DNA from: Bacteroidota bacterium
GTDB taxonomy: Bacteria; Bacteroidota; Bacteroidia; UKL13-3
Reading direction: 5' to 3'
NCBI GenBank assembly: GCA_947459075.1
Contig: CANHBJ010000006.1
Location: forward strand, 1-39,944
Length of the DNA stretch: 39,944 nucleotides
Below, piece after piece: positions 27,503 to 35,710 of the stretch; the stretch's first letter is position 1, and every line of letters starts with the position of its first letter. The notes beneath the pieces were generated by a model, which was given only the letters and a program-made list of their open reading frames with translations, ran no database searches and was not told where the DNA came from. The translations under genes were made by a program, and so were the position numbers.

Positions 27503-27525
27503 TGGGTTGAGAAAAGAGAAGTAAA

Positions 27526-28482
27526 TTATCTTCTGTTTTTCTCAATTAATTTATACAATTCATCCAATTTTGGAGAAAGGATAATTTCTGTTCTACGGTT
27601 TTTTGCACGGCCTTCAACTGTTTCGTTGCTTGCCTTAGGATAAAACTCTGCTCTTCCGGCTGCTTCTAATCGCTTAGGATTAACACCGTGTTCGTTGCTT
27701 AATAAACGTACAATACTTAAAGCCCTGTCGGCACTTAAAGCCCAATTGTCTTCGTATTTAGCTGTTTTAATTGGAATGTTATCGGTATGACCTTCAATCA
27801 ATACATCTATATCTGCATTTTTGTTCAATACATCAGCCAAGGTTTTAATCGCATCTAAACCTTTTTCTTCAATGGCGGCACTTCCCGATTTAAATAATAA
27901 TTTATCACTTAACGAAACATAAACTTTACCATTCTTCATTTCAACACTAATCTCATCAGATTTAAAGGCCAATAATGCACGCTTAACCGTGTTATTTAGC
28001 GCATTTAATAACGAATCTTGCTTATTTATAATCGCTTGTAATTCTGCTAAACGTTTTTCTCTAGCTTCTAGTTCTTCGGCTTTAATTTTAAGTGCGTTAT
28101 TAAAGCGTTCAGCATCATTCAGGCTCTTTTTCATTAAATCGTTGTACTTGGCATTAAGCTCTGCATACTGTGCTTTAAGGTCGTTGTTTTTTGCAGTACA
28201 ATCATTATACTTAGCTGTTAAAGCTTTGTATAATGAATCCAAGTAACGATACTCTATACCACGTTGTGTGGTGTCCTTATTAAATGCTACAGTTAAGTCG
28301 TTCAACGAATCGCGTTGGTTTAACGATTTTTTTAAGCGTTTAGATGTAAAGAAATTATATGATTTTTCTTTAAACGTTTTTGGCTCTTTGTAAATAGATT
28401 TAGGCTCATCTAATTGGCCGAAAACATTTTTGCTAAACAGGATAGCCGATAAGGCTAAGGTTATTATAATTATTTTTTTCAT
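27526..28482 (-). CDS. OmpA-family peptidoglycan-binding protein with coiled coil
   Basis: This 318-residue exported protein has a signal peptide (MKKIIIITLALSAILFSKNVFGQ). A long charged heptad region at about 80-165 (LTAKYNDCTAKNNDLKAQYAEL ... KAEELEAREKRLAELQ) is predicted coiled coil. The C-terminal OmpA domain spans about 185-305, with FKSGSAAIEEKG, the peptidoglycan-binding LIEGHTDNIPI, NWALSADRA and RAKNRRTEI. It resembles MotB/OmpA-like proteins that tether the envelope to the cell wall. The coiled coil replaces the beta barrel of classical OmpA, so it probably spans the periplasm rather than forming a pore. It sits 158 bases downstream of secDF, with a strong terminator between, and so has its own transcript. 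Confidence 0.9.
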   Translation of the reverse strand: MKKIIIITLALSAILFSKNVFGQLDEPKSIYKEPKTFKEKSYNFFTSKRLKKSLNQRDSLNDLTVAFNKDTTQRGIEYRYLDSLYKALTAKYNDCTAKNNDLKAQYAELNAKYNDLMKKSLNDAERFNNALKIKAEELEAREKRLAELQAIINKQDSLLNALNNTVKRALLAFKSDEISVEMKNGKVYVSLSDKLLFKSGSAAIEEKGLDAIKTLADVLNKNADIDVLIEGHTDNIPIKTAKYEDNWALSADRALSIVRLLSNEHGVNPKRLEAAGRAEFYPKASNETVEGRAKNRRTEIILSPKLDELYKLIEKNRR

Positions 28483-28587
28483 GCTTGCACTTTAAGTTTA
28501 AAATGCAAAACTCAACTAAATTTTGGGTTTAACATACGTGAGTTATTCGCAAATAAGTGCTGTTGTATAGCATAGTGAACAAAAACA

Positions 28588-28614
28588 AAAAGCCCCGCAA
28601 TTTGCGGGGCTTTT
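28588..28614 (-). terminator. Intrinsic terminator after secDF
   Basis: AAAAGCCCCGCA (28588-28599) pairs perfectly with TGCGGGGCTTTT (28603-28614) with a 3-base loop. On the minus strand it is followed by a T-rich tail. It lies 26 bases after the secDF stop. Confidence 0.93.
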
Positions 28615-28640
28615 AAATGAATTTATAATTGAGCTAAGTA

Positions 28641-31586
28641 TTATTCAGCCCTATTTTTTTTATCGAAATCGATTACAATAGGTGTAGCAATTGCAATAGA
28701 AGAGTATGTACCAAATACGATACCTACTAATAAAGCAAAGGTAAATCCTTTAATTACTTCACCACCAAATATAAATAACACAACCGCTACCATAAACACG
28801 GTTAATGATGTAATAATTGTACGGCTTAAAGTAATATTAAGCGCCTTATTAATTACAATACCTTGTTTTTCGGTTTTGTTTTCTGCCAAGTTTTCGCGAA
28901 TACGATCGAATACAACCACAGTATCATTAATAGAGAAACCAATAATGGTTAATATGGCTGCAATAAAGTTTTGATCTACTTCCATTGGGAAAGGCATAAT
29001 GCCATCAAAAATCGAGTATAAACCTAACATCATTAATACGTCATGTGTTAAAGCTATAATTGCTCCTAATGCATATTGCCATTTGCGGAAACGAATTAAA
29101 ATGTACAAACCAATTCCTAACAAGGCAATAATTGCTGCCCAGAATGAAGCTACCTTAATATCGTTTGCAATGGTTGGCCCAACTTTGGCAGAACTTAATA
29201 TTTTATTTGTTCCGCCTAATGCTGTCAACCCTTCGTTTAATTTTGATTCAACAAGTTCACTTGTGTTTGCACCTGTTTCGTTTATTAAGTAGGTAGTAGT
29301 AATTTTATATTTTGTATCGCTGCCATAAGTTTTAACTTCTGGTGCATTTCCAAAAGGAGCTGTTAACTTTTCACGAATTTCGTTTTGTCCAACAGATTTA
29401 TCAAACTCCACTACATAGGTCCAACCACCTTTAAAATCTACCCCAAGGGTAAATCCTTTGGTGAAAATAGAAATCAAACCTGCTAAAATTAATACACTAG
29501 ATAATAAGTAGAACTTAGAGCGGTTGCCAACAAAGTTGTAATTTAAGTTTTGGAATAAACCTTTTGAGAATCCAGTAACATAATTTATTATTTTACCTTT
29601 TTCTAATTGCCACTCTGTAATAACACGAGATAACAATACAGCGGTAAACATAGAAGATAAAATACCAATAATTAAAGTAATAGCAAATCCTTGAACAGGG
29701 CCAGTACCAAAACTATATAATACAAAACCTGCCAATAGGGTTGTTAAGTTAGCATCTATAATAGATGCGGCTGCATGAGCATACCCATCAGAAACTGCAT
29801 TTTTTAAACTACGTGAATTATGTGCTAATTCTTCTTTTATACGTTCGTTAATTAACACGTTAGCATCCACGGCCATACCAATGGTTAACACGATACCAGC
29901 AATACCAGGTAATGTTAATGCAGCACCTAAGCTTGCCAATACGCCTATGATAAAAAATACGTTGGCTAAAACTGCAATATCGGCAATGTATCCGCTATTG
30001 CCATAATATACCACCATGAATATTAATATTACAATGGTTGCTATTACCATACTCCACAAACCTTGGTTGATACTTTCAGCACCTAAAGTTGGGCCTACTA
30101 CTGCTTCTTCAACAATTCGAGTAGGGGCAGGTAATTTACCTGCTTTTAAAATATTTGCTAAGTCGCCTGCTTCTTCGCTGGTAAAGTTACCGTTTATAGA
30201 AGAACGGCCATTTGGAATTTCATTTTGTACGTTTGGCGATGAATAAACTAAATCGTCTAACACAATTGCAATAGAACGACCGATGTTTGCTTTGGTTAAG
30301 TTTTTCCAAATGCGCGCACCATCAGCGTTCATGCTCATGCTTACTTCTATTTCTCCGTTTTGTCCAATGTCTCTGCGAGCATCAATTACTTTATCCCCTT
30401 CTAATTGTGCGCCACCATTCATTGAAGTTTTCACTGCATGTAACATTACTACATCACCATTGTCGCCAATCGCTTTACTTTCCCATAAAAATTTAATGTT
30501 ATTAGGTAATGAATTACGAACTTCAGCACGCTCTAATAATGCATTTACTTTTGCAGTATCTCTAATTGAAGACATACCGCATATAGAACCGCGTTCAGCT
30601 AACATTCCTTTTTCGTCAGCGTTAGGACGAAGCACAGCAAATAATGGGTTTTCTTTAGTAAAGTTTTCAATTTTCTTTTGGGTTGAATCAGCACCTGCGC
30701 TTGCAGTGGTATCTGTTGCTTTCTTAGAGCTAGATAATCCAGCTAATGCACTGCTTTTTTGTGTTGTATCTGTACTATTGCTATCAACCTCTGTTGAAGA
30801 AGCGCCTGATCCATTTGCTTTTGCAAGAATGGTATTTGCATCAGATAAGTATTTAAATGCTTCAGGATTAGTAAACGTTTCGTAGAACTCTAATTTAGCA
30901 GATCCTTGTAATAATTTACGCACGCGAGCTGGATTATCAACACCAGGTAGCTCAACCAAAATACGGCCACTACCTTCTAATTTTTGAATATTAGGTTGCG
31001 TAACACCAAATTTATCGATACGTGCACGTAAAATTTGGAACGAACGATCTATTGCTTGATTTGCTTCCTCTCTGATATAAGAAATAACTTCAGCATTTGT
31101 TGATGAAGGTTTTACTTTTTCTTTGTTGGTTTGATTTGCAAATACAGCAGCTAATTTGCCCTCAGGAGCTAATTCAGCATATGTTTCACCAAATAAGGTA
31201 ACGTAATCTTTTTGACTGGTTTTGATTTTTTCGTTAGTTACTTCAATAGCTTTGTTAAATGTAGCATCAGTATTGTTGTTTGATAATGATTTAATCAAAT
31301 CTCCTATCGAAACCTCTAACGTTACGTTCATACCGCCTTGTAAGTCTAAGCCTAAGTTTAACTCACGCTCTTTACACTCTAAGTAGGTAAATTTTTTAAA
31401 GCCCAAGTTTACTAATGGCTCGCGAGCAATAGAATCTAAATATGCTCTTTCTTTAACAACATCGCCATTGGCAAACTCTTTTGCCGCTTGTTCTGCACGG
31501 TAGGTAAACCAGGTAAATGATAACTGGAATAAACATACCACTGTAAGTGCGATTGCGAATAACTTAATTGCGCCTTTACTTTTCAT
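28641..31586 (-). CDS. secDF: Protein translocase SecDF fusion
   Basis: This inner membrane protein uses the proton gradient to help Sec-exported proteins finish crossing. Its 981 residues contain SecD followed by SecF, each expected to have six membrane segments. SecD is marked by LGLDLQGGMN (about 78-87), a periplasmic P1 domain and DANVLINERIKEEL in the membrane domain. SecF is marked by GVDFKGG (from 715) and SINDTVVVFDRIRENL (about 885-900), which contains the conserved charged membrane residue. The P1 domain carries a Ser/Thr-rich, low-complexity insert of about 50 residues (near 255-305), absent from compact SecD proteins. The gene has a well-formed Bacteroidota promoter upstream and its own terminator, so it is a single-gene unit. 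Confidence 0.96.
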   Translation of the reverse strand: MKSKGAIKLFAIALTVVCLFQLSFTWFTYRAEQAAKEFANGDVVKERAYLDSIAREPLVNLGFKKFTYLECKERELNLGLDLQGGMNVTLEVSIGDLIKSLSNNNTDATFNKAIEVTNEKIKTSQKDYVTLFGETYAELAPEGKLAAVFANQTNKEKVKPSSTNAEVISYIREEANQAIDRSFQILRARIDKFGVTQPNIQKLEGSGRILVELPGVDNPARVRKLLQGSAKLEFYETFTNPEAFKYLSDANTILAKANGSGASSTEVDSNSTDTTQKSSALAGLSSSKKATDTTASAGADSTQKKIENFTKENPLFAVLRPNADEKGMLAERGSICGMSSIRDTAKVNALLERAEVRNSLPNNIKFLWESKAIGDNGDVVMLHAVKTSMNGGAQLEGDKVIDARRDIGQNGEIEVSMSMNADGARIWKNLTKANIGRSIAIVLDDLVYSSPNVQNEIPNGRSSINGNFTSEEAGDLANILKAGKLPAPTRIVEEAVVGPTLGAESINQGLWSMVIATIVILIFMVVYYGNSGYIADIAVLANVFFIIGVLASLGAALTLPGIAGIVLTIGMAVDANVLINERIKEELAHNSRSLKNAVSDGYAHAAASIIDANLTTLLAGFVLYSFGTGPVQGFAITLIIGILSSMFTAVLLSRVITEWQLEKGKIINYVTGFSKGLFQNLNYNFVGNRSKFYLLSSVLILAGLISIFTKGFTLGVDFKGGWTYVVEFDKSVGQNEIREKLTAPFGNAPEVKTYGSDTKYKITTTYLINETGANTSELVESKLNEGLTALGGTNKILSSAKVGPTIANDIKVASFWAAIIALLGIGLYILIRFRKWQYALGAIIALTHDVLMMLGLYSIFDGIMPFPMEVDQNFIAAILTIIGFSINDTVVVFDRIRENLAENKTEKQGIVINKALNITLSRTIITSLTVFMVAVVLFIFGGEVIKGFTFALLVGIVFGTYSSIAIATPIVIDFDKKNRAE

Positions 31587-31640
31587 CTTTCTATGTTAGT
31601 GTTATAATTTAATTTGCTCGTATTTGAAATATTGCGAAGT

Positions 31641-31674
31641 GGGCAAATATAACCGCTCAGTCATATTTTTACAA
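31641..31674 (-). promoter_or_regulatory. Promoter of secDF
   Basis: On the minus strand, TTG (complement of 31672-31674) is followed after 20 bases by TATATTTG (complement of 31644-31651), the standard -33/-7 spacing of Bacteroidota sigma-A promoters. Transcription would start near 31637, giving a leader of about 50 bases before the ATG at 31586. Confidence 0.75.
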
Positions 31675-31715
31675 CCTTTATTAAAAAACAATTTAAGTAT
31701 TGATTAACAGTTGGT

Positions 31716-32357
31716 TTAAGGGTTTATGATACTTGATTGGTTATTTAATTTCCACCTGAAATGGTCTTCAACAACTTTTAAACTGTTTTTAAAATGCGCA
31801 TTGTTGATAATGATAATATCTGCTTCCTCTTTATAAGGCTCAAGGTATTTCCTAAAAGCGGGCATAACATGGTTATTCCATTGGTATTGAACAAAATCAG
31901 CCGGAATATTCCTTTCTAAAGTATCTCGCTTTAGCCTTCGCTGCAATTGTAAATCCTCATTTGCTTCTATAAAAAGTTTTAGGTTAAAGTGAGACGATAT
32001 ATCCTCTCTATAAAATATAAATAACCCCTCTATTATTACTATTGGGGCTGATTCAAATTCAAGCCAATCGCCCATTTGCTCCTCGTGTTGAAAACGGTAT
32101 TCTCTTCTTCTAACGGTTTTACCTAGAGATAATTTAATAATATCATCTTTGAATGCGTCCAAATCAATACAATCTGGAAGATCATAGTTTATATGACCGT
32201 TCTCATCTTTTGCTTGCTCTTTAGCTGGCCTATAATAGTTGTCCTGTGAAAGAATACATACTTCATTTGGGCCAAATAAATTACCGATCTCACGCAAAAA
32301 ACTTGTTTTACCACTAGCGCTACCTCCTGTAATACCTACTAAATAAGGTTTGTTCAT
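31716..32357 (-). CDS. Uridine kinase-like P-loop kinase
   Basis: This 213-residue cytoplasmic kinase of the uridine kinase/phosphoribulokinase family would phosphorylate uridine or cytidine for pyrimidine salvage. It has a Walker A motif GGSASGKT (11-18), then SQDNYYRP where the Asp and Tyr contact the nucleoside, DLPDCIDLDAF, the family's FEx(x)PIVIIEGLFIF strand, and RRLKRDTLER as the Arg-rich lid. It is close in length to E. coli Udk (213), but many Bacteroidota carry more than one such paralogue, so substrate is not certain. It is transcribed toward secDF, with a 129-base gap and a separate secDF promoter between them. The 198 bases to the divergent TetR gene hold both promoters. Confidence 0.85.
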   Translation of the reverse strand: MNKPYLVGITGGSASGKTSFLREIGNLFGPNEVCILSQDNYYRPAKEQAKDENGHINYDLPDCIDLDAFKDDIIKLSLGKTVRRREYRFQHEEQMGDWLEFESAPIVIIEGLFIFYREDISSHFNLKLFIEANEDLQLQRRLKRDTLERNIPADFVQYQWNNHVMPAFRKYLEPYKEEADIIIINNAHFKNSLKVVEDHFRWKLNNQSSIINP

Positions 32358-32477
32358 GTTTTAAGTCTATTAACCTTTAAATACAGCTTGCAATTAGCCA
32401 CTTTGATTGAAATATAACAAGTATTATATATAATTATTGGTTTTTTATCAATAAAATTTATACCCCAGAAACATTTT

Positions 32478-32516
32478 AAGTTTTAGAAACTTTTAATGTA
32501 AAAATAGTTTCCTAAG
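32478..32516 (+). promoter_or_regulatory. Candidate operator of the efflux operon
   Basis: AAGTTT-TAG-AAACTT (32478-32492) is a perfect 6-3-6 palindrome. A related half-site AGTTTCCTAA (32506-32515) forms a second inverted repeat with TTTAGAAACT (32482-32491). These lie 15 to 50 bases upstream of the -7 box of the TetR-led operon. TetR proteins often bind such palindromes to repress their own promoter; binding here is inferred. Confidence 0.45.
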
Positions 32517-32529
32517 TAAGAAATTAAAT

Positions 32530-32537
32530 TATCTTCG
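32530..32537 (+). promoter_or_regulatory. Likely -7 box of the efflux operon
   Basis: TATCTTCG is one mismatch from TAnnTTTG. A TTTC at 32508-32511 lies 18 bases upstream in place of the -33 TTTG. The ATG follows at 32556. Confidence 0.5.
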
Positions 32538-32555
32538 CATCCGATTTTTTTTAAA

Positions 32556-33173
32556 ATGACTGAAATTAAAGATAAAATTTTAACAGAAGCTGAGCAGCTA
32601 TTTATGCGTTATGGTTTTAAAAGCATAACCATGGATGACGTTGCGCGAGAACTGGGTGTATCTAAGAAAACACTTTATCAGTTTTTTACAGATAAAAATG
32701 ATTTGGTTAACCAATGCGTGGCGCATTATTTGGCTAACATGAACAAGCTTTGTAGTAATGTGGTTGATAACAAGGAATTGGATGCGATAAGTGTATTGCT
32801 ACAAATTTCTGATCAAATTAATTCCGCCATCAGGTATATTAACCCCAGCAGCATGTTCGATTTAAAAAAGTATTTTAAAAGTGCTTGGGATAAACTGGAG
32901 GCCGACAGGATAAGCTTTATAAGAAAATTGATATATGATAACATTCTGTTTGGAATTAAAAAAGGACTATACCGAAAGGATTTGGATGCAGAGGTAGTGA
33001 GTAGGATTTATATTTATTTGGTTAGTTTTTTAATCAATCCAGATAATTATGATAAAGAGGAAATGGACATTAAGGTGATGCATTTAGAAATTGTAAAATA
33101 CCATTTACGCAGTATTTGTACTGCCCAAGGTATTGAGTTATTAGATGAAAAATTATCAGCTACAAAAAATTAA
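32556..33173 (+). CDS. TetR/AcrR-family transcriptional regulator
   Basis: This 205-residue DNA-binding repressor has its N-terminal helix-turn-helix at about residues 6-52: KDKILTEAEQLFMRYGFKSITMDDVARELGVSKKTLYQFFTDK, with the recognition helix around GVSKKTLYQFF. The C-terminal helical part would bind an inducer and dimerise. It is the first gene of a plus-strand operon, with the TolC-like gene starting 7 bases after its stop, followed by adaptor and pump. This order implies autoregulation together with the pump, and a palindrome lies just upstream of the promoter box. Such regulators usually release DNA when a pump substrate binds; the inducer here is unknown. Confidence 0.92.
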   Translation: MTEIKDKILTEAEQLFMRYGFKSITMDDVARELGVSKKTLYQFFTDKNDLVNQCVAHYLANMNKLCSNVVDNKELDAISVLLQISDQINSAIRYINPSSMFDLKKYFKSAWDKLEADRISFIRKLIYDNILFGIKKGLYRKDLDAEVVSRIYIYLVSFLINPDNYDKEEMDIKVMHLEIVKYHLRSICTAQGIELLDEKLSATKN

Positions 33174-33180
33174 TAAGACA

Positions 33181-34521
33181 ATGAACATATTTAAGACAAT
33201 GAAATACACTAATTTATTTATGCTGTTTTTTTGGACTGCATTTAACACAAGTGCACAACAACAAAGCGAGACTAAAAAGTTTTCTTTACAAGACGCAGTG
33301 GCACACGCTAAAAAGTATAACGGTACACTAAAAAATAGTGCACTTGATGTTATTGCAGCTGAGAAAAAAGTAAAAGAGGTTTTAGCATTGGGTTTACCAA
33401 ATGTGAATGCAAGTGGTGGTTTCAATAATTACATCGTAGTGCCATCTAGTGTAATAGAATTTGGTGGACAGCGTCAAATTATTCGTTTTGGAATTCCATT
33501 TTCGGCTACAGGAAGTATTGCAGCAACCCAGTTACTTTTCGATGGTGGATTTTTAATGGGAGTTAAAGCATCAAAGGAATATGTTCAATTGGCTAAAATT
33601 AACCTTAAACGCACTGAAGCAGAAACAGAAGTTGCAGTTAGTAAAACCTATTACGGAATCTTGCTTGCACAAACCTCATTAACCATGCTAAATGCCAACA
33701 TGGATGCTTTGGGTAAAACTAAGTTCGATTTAGAAAAGTTAGTTCAAAATGGTTTTTTAGATAGGGTTGATTTTGATAAGGTTAACTTACAATACTCTTC
33801 ACTAGAAATACAACGTGATAAATTAATCGATCAACAAAAATCATTGATGATGGTTCTTAAAATTCAATTGGGTTTAGATTTTAACGAAAATATAGAGTTA
33901 ACCGATGATTTGACTAAGATGTATGAATCATCAAAAACAACTGTTTTATCTTCAAAAGTAGATTACAATAACAGGTTAGAGTATCAACTAGTAAATCAAT
34001 CTATTGCTTTAAATACATTAGATAAAAGAAGATACCAATTTGGCTATGCACCAAGTTTAGTTGGTCTGTTTTCAACCCAACAAAACTCCTTCGGTCAAAA
34101 CTTTAACGAATTAGGTAAAGAATGGTTTGGAGGTACATTATGGGGTTTAAATCTTAATATTCCGATTTTTGATGGATTTAAGAAATCGGCTCAAATTCAA
34201 CAAGCATCCATAAGCATTAAAAAAGCCGAGAACGATAAAAAGTTACTGAGTAATTTAATAGAGCAGGAAGTATTTATTGCTAGAACTGCTTTCGACCGTT
34301 CTGCAAAACAATTAGTAGTGCAAAAAAAGAACCTAGATCTTGCTCAAGACATTTATAACAGAACTGAATTAAAGTTTAAAAACGGTTTAACATCAAGTTT
34401 AGAACTAACAAATGCTCAAAAAGATTTAGAAAATGCTCGTGCATCATACTTAAATACCTTGTACGATTATTTTGTTGCACAACTTGATTTACGTAAAGCC
34501 TTAGGAGATTTAAATAAATAA
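33181..34521 (+). CDS. TolC-family outer membrane efflux channel
   Basis: This outer membrane channel subunit of a tripartite efflux system has 446 residues from the start chosen here. It begins with a signal peptide ending NTSAQ. Two repeats of long helices and paired strands follow; family landmarks are FSLQDAVAHAKKYN near the N-terminus, GTLWGLNLNIPIFDG in the middle and LKFKNGLTSSLELTNAQKDLENARASYLNTLYDYFVAQLDLRKALG at the end. An in-frame ATG at 33145 lies inside the TetR gene and would add a hydrophilic tail before the signal peptide, so it is unlikely. The ATG at 33199 is an equally possible start. The adaptor gene follows after 11 bases. Confidence 0.92.
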   Translation: MNIFKTMKYTNLFMLFFWTAFNTSAQQQSETKKFSLQDAVAHAKKYNGTLKNSALDVIAAEKKVKEVLALGLPNVNASGGFNNYIVVPSSVIEFGGQRQIIRFGIPFSATGSIAATQLLFDGGFLMGVKASKEYVQLAKINLKRTEAETEVAVSKTYYGILLAQTSLTMLNANMDALGKTKFDLEKLVQNGFLDRVDFDKVNLQYSSLEIQRDKLIDQQKSLMMVLKIQLGLDFNENIELTDDLTKMYESSKTTVLSSKVDYNNRLEYQLVNQSIALNTLDKRRYQFGYAPSLVGLFSTQQNSFGQNFNELGKEWFGGTLWGLNLNIPIFDGFKKSAQIQQASISIKKAENDKKLLSNLIEQEVFIARTAFDRSAKQLVVQKKNLDLAQDIYNRTELKFKNGLTSSLELTNAQKDLENARASYLNTLYDYFVAQLDLRKALGDLNK

Positions 34522-34532
34522 TAACAACTGAT

Positions 34533-35672
34533 ATGAATAACATAAAAACAATTTTATTAGCAACTGGTGTTGTTGCTTTATTGGCATCTTGCGGTGGTGG
34601 AAATAGTCTTGAATCCAAGAAAGCAGAACTTGAAAAATTAAAAACGCAACAAACAGAAATTGCCGCCCAAATTGCTTCGTTACAAGAAGAAATAGCAACA
34701 ATGGGAGATACTACAAATGCAGAGAATAGCCGTATAAAAATTGTGGCAGTAGCTGCAGTAACCAAACAAGTATTTTTGCATGCAGTTGATGTGCAGGGCC
34801 GTGTTGATGGTGACGAAAATATTACTTATAGTGCCAAGCTACCAGCTGTAGTTAAACGTGTTAATGTAAAAGCTGGCGAAAGAGTTTCTGCTGGTCAAGT
34901 GTTGGTTGAGTTGGATGCAGATGTGGTAAAAGCTCAAATTGAAACATTAAGAAAAGGATTAGAATTGGCTAACACAGTTTACGAAAAACGTAAGGCATTG
35001 TGGGAGCAAAAAGTAGGTAGCGAAATTGAGTTTTTGCAAGCTAAAAATCAAAAAGAAAGTATCGAAAAACAAATTGCTTCTGCAAAAGAAAATTTGGTAA
35101 TGTATTTAATAAAGTCAGAATACAGTGGTACGGTTGATTTAGTGAGTATTAAAGTTGGCCAAGGTGTTGCCCCTGGATTACCTGCAGTTAGTGTGGTTAA
35201 TCCTGCTGCTTTAAAAATTAAAGCTGATTTATCTGAGTCGTATGCAAATATTGTGAAGCAAGGAAACCCAGTATTAATCAATTTCCCTGATATTAATAAA
35301 TCAGTTAAAGCAACTGTAACTTATTCATCAAAATCTATTAATGCATTAACACGTACATTTAATGTAGAAGTAGACTTACCAAATGATAATGATTTACATC
35401 CCAATATGGTTGCAGAATTAAAAATTGTTGACTATGAAAATAAAACCGCATTGGTTGTTCCAATTAATACGATTCAAGAAATTGATGGAGAGAAATTAGT
35501 TTACATATCAACCAAAAACCAGAAGAATGAAACCATTGCCAAAAAAGTTACAATAACAGTGGGTAAAACTTATGGTACAAGTGCCGAAATTTTAAGCGGA
35601 TTAAATGAAGGAGACCAGTTAATTACTACAGGTTTCCAAGATTTAACAGATGGACAAGCAATTAAATTTTAG
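34533..35672 (+). CDS. RND efflux periplasmic adaptor lipoprotein (HlyD/AcrA family)
   Basis: This 379-residue protein bridges the pump and the outer membrane channel. The signal ends in lipobox LASC, so Cys20 is lipid-anchored. An early coiled coil at 24-60 (ESKKAELEKLKTQQTEIAAQI) precedes the usual biotinyl-lipoyl-like domain (AKLPAVVKRVNVKAGERVSAGQVLVELD, about 95-125). An alpha-hairpin, the second lipoyl half (IKSEYSGTVDLVSIKVGQGV), a beta-barrel and a membrane-proximal domain follow. The first coiled coil lies outside the standard hairpin, a pattern seen in some Bacteroidota adaptors. It starts 11 bases after the channel gene and ends 38 bases before the pump gene. Confidence 0.92.
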   Translation: MNNIKTILLATGVVALLASCGGGNSLESKKAELEKLKTQQTEIAAQIASLQEEIATMGDTTNAENSRIKIVAVAAVTKQVFLHAVDVQGRVDGDENITYSAKLPAVVKRVNVKAGERVSAGQVLVELDADVVKAQIETLRKGLELANTVYEKRKALWEQKVGSEIEFLQAKNQKESIEKQIASAKENLVMYLIKSEYSGTVDLVSIKVGQGVAPGLPAVSVVNPAALKIKADLSESYANIVKQGNPVLINFPDINKSVKATVTYSSKSINALTRTFNVEVDLPNDNDLHPNMVAELKIVDYENKTALVVPINTIQEIDGEKLVYISTKNQKNETIAKKVTITVGKTYGTSAEILSGLNEGDQLITTGFQDLTDGQAIKF

Positions 35673-35710
35673 TGTTTTACCAAAGTAAATAAGCAATAAA
35701 AGTTAGTATT

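Noticed and set aside
30283-30885. A 200-codon open frame on the plus strand
   Set aside because: It lies wholly antisense to secDF, whose protein is conserved along this stretch. It is a shadow of low stop-codon density.
33145-33180. Upstream ATG for the TolC-like channel, inside the TetR gene
   Set aside because: It adds a polar stretch before the signal peptide; starts at 33181 or 33199 fit better.
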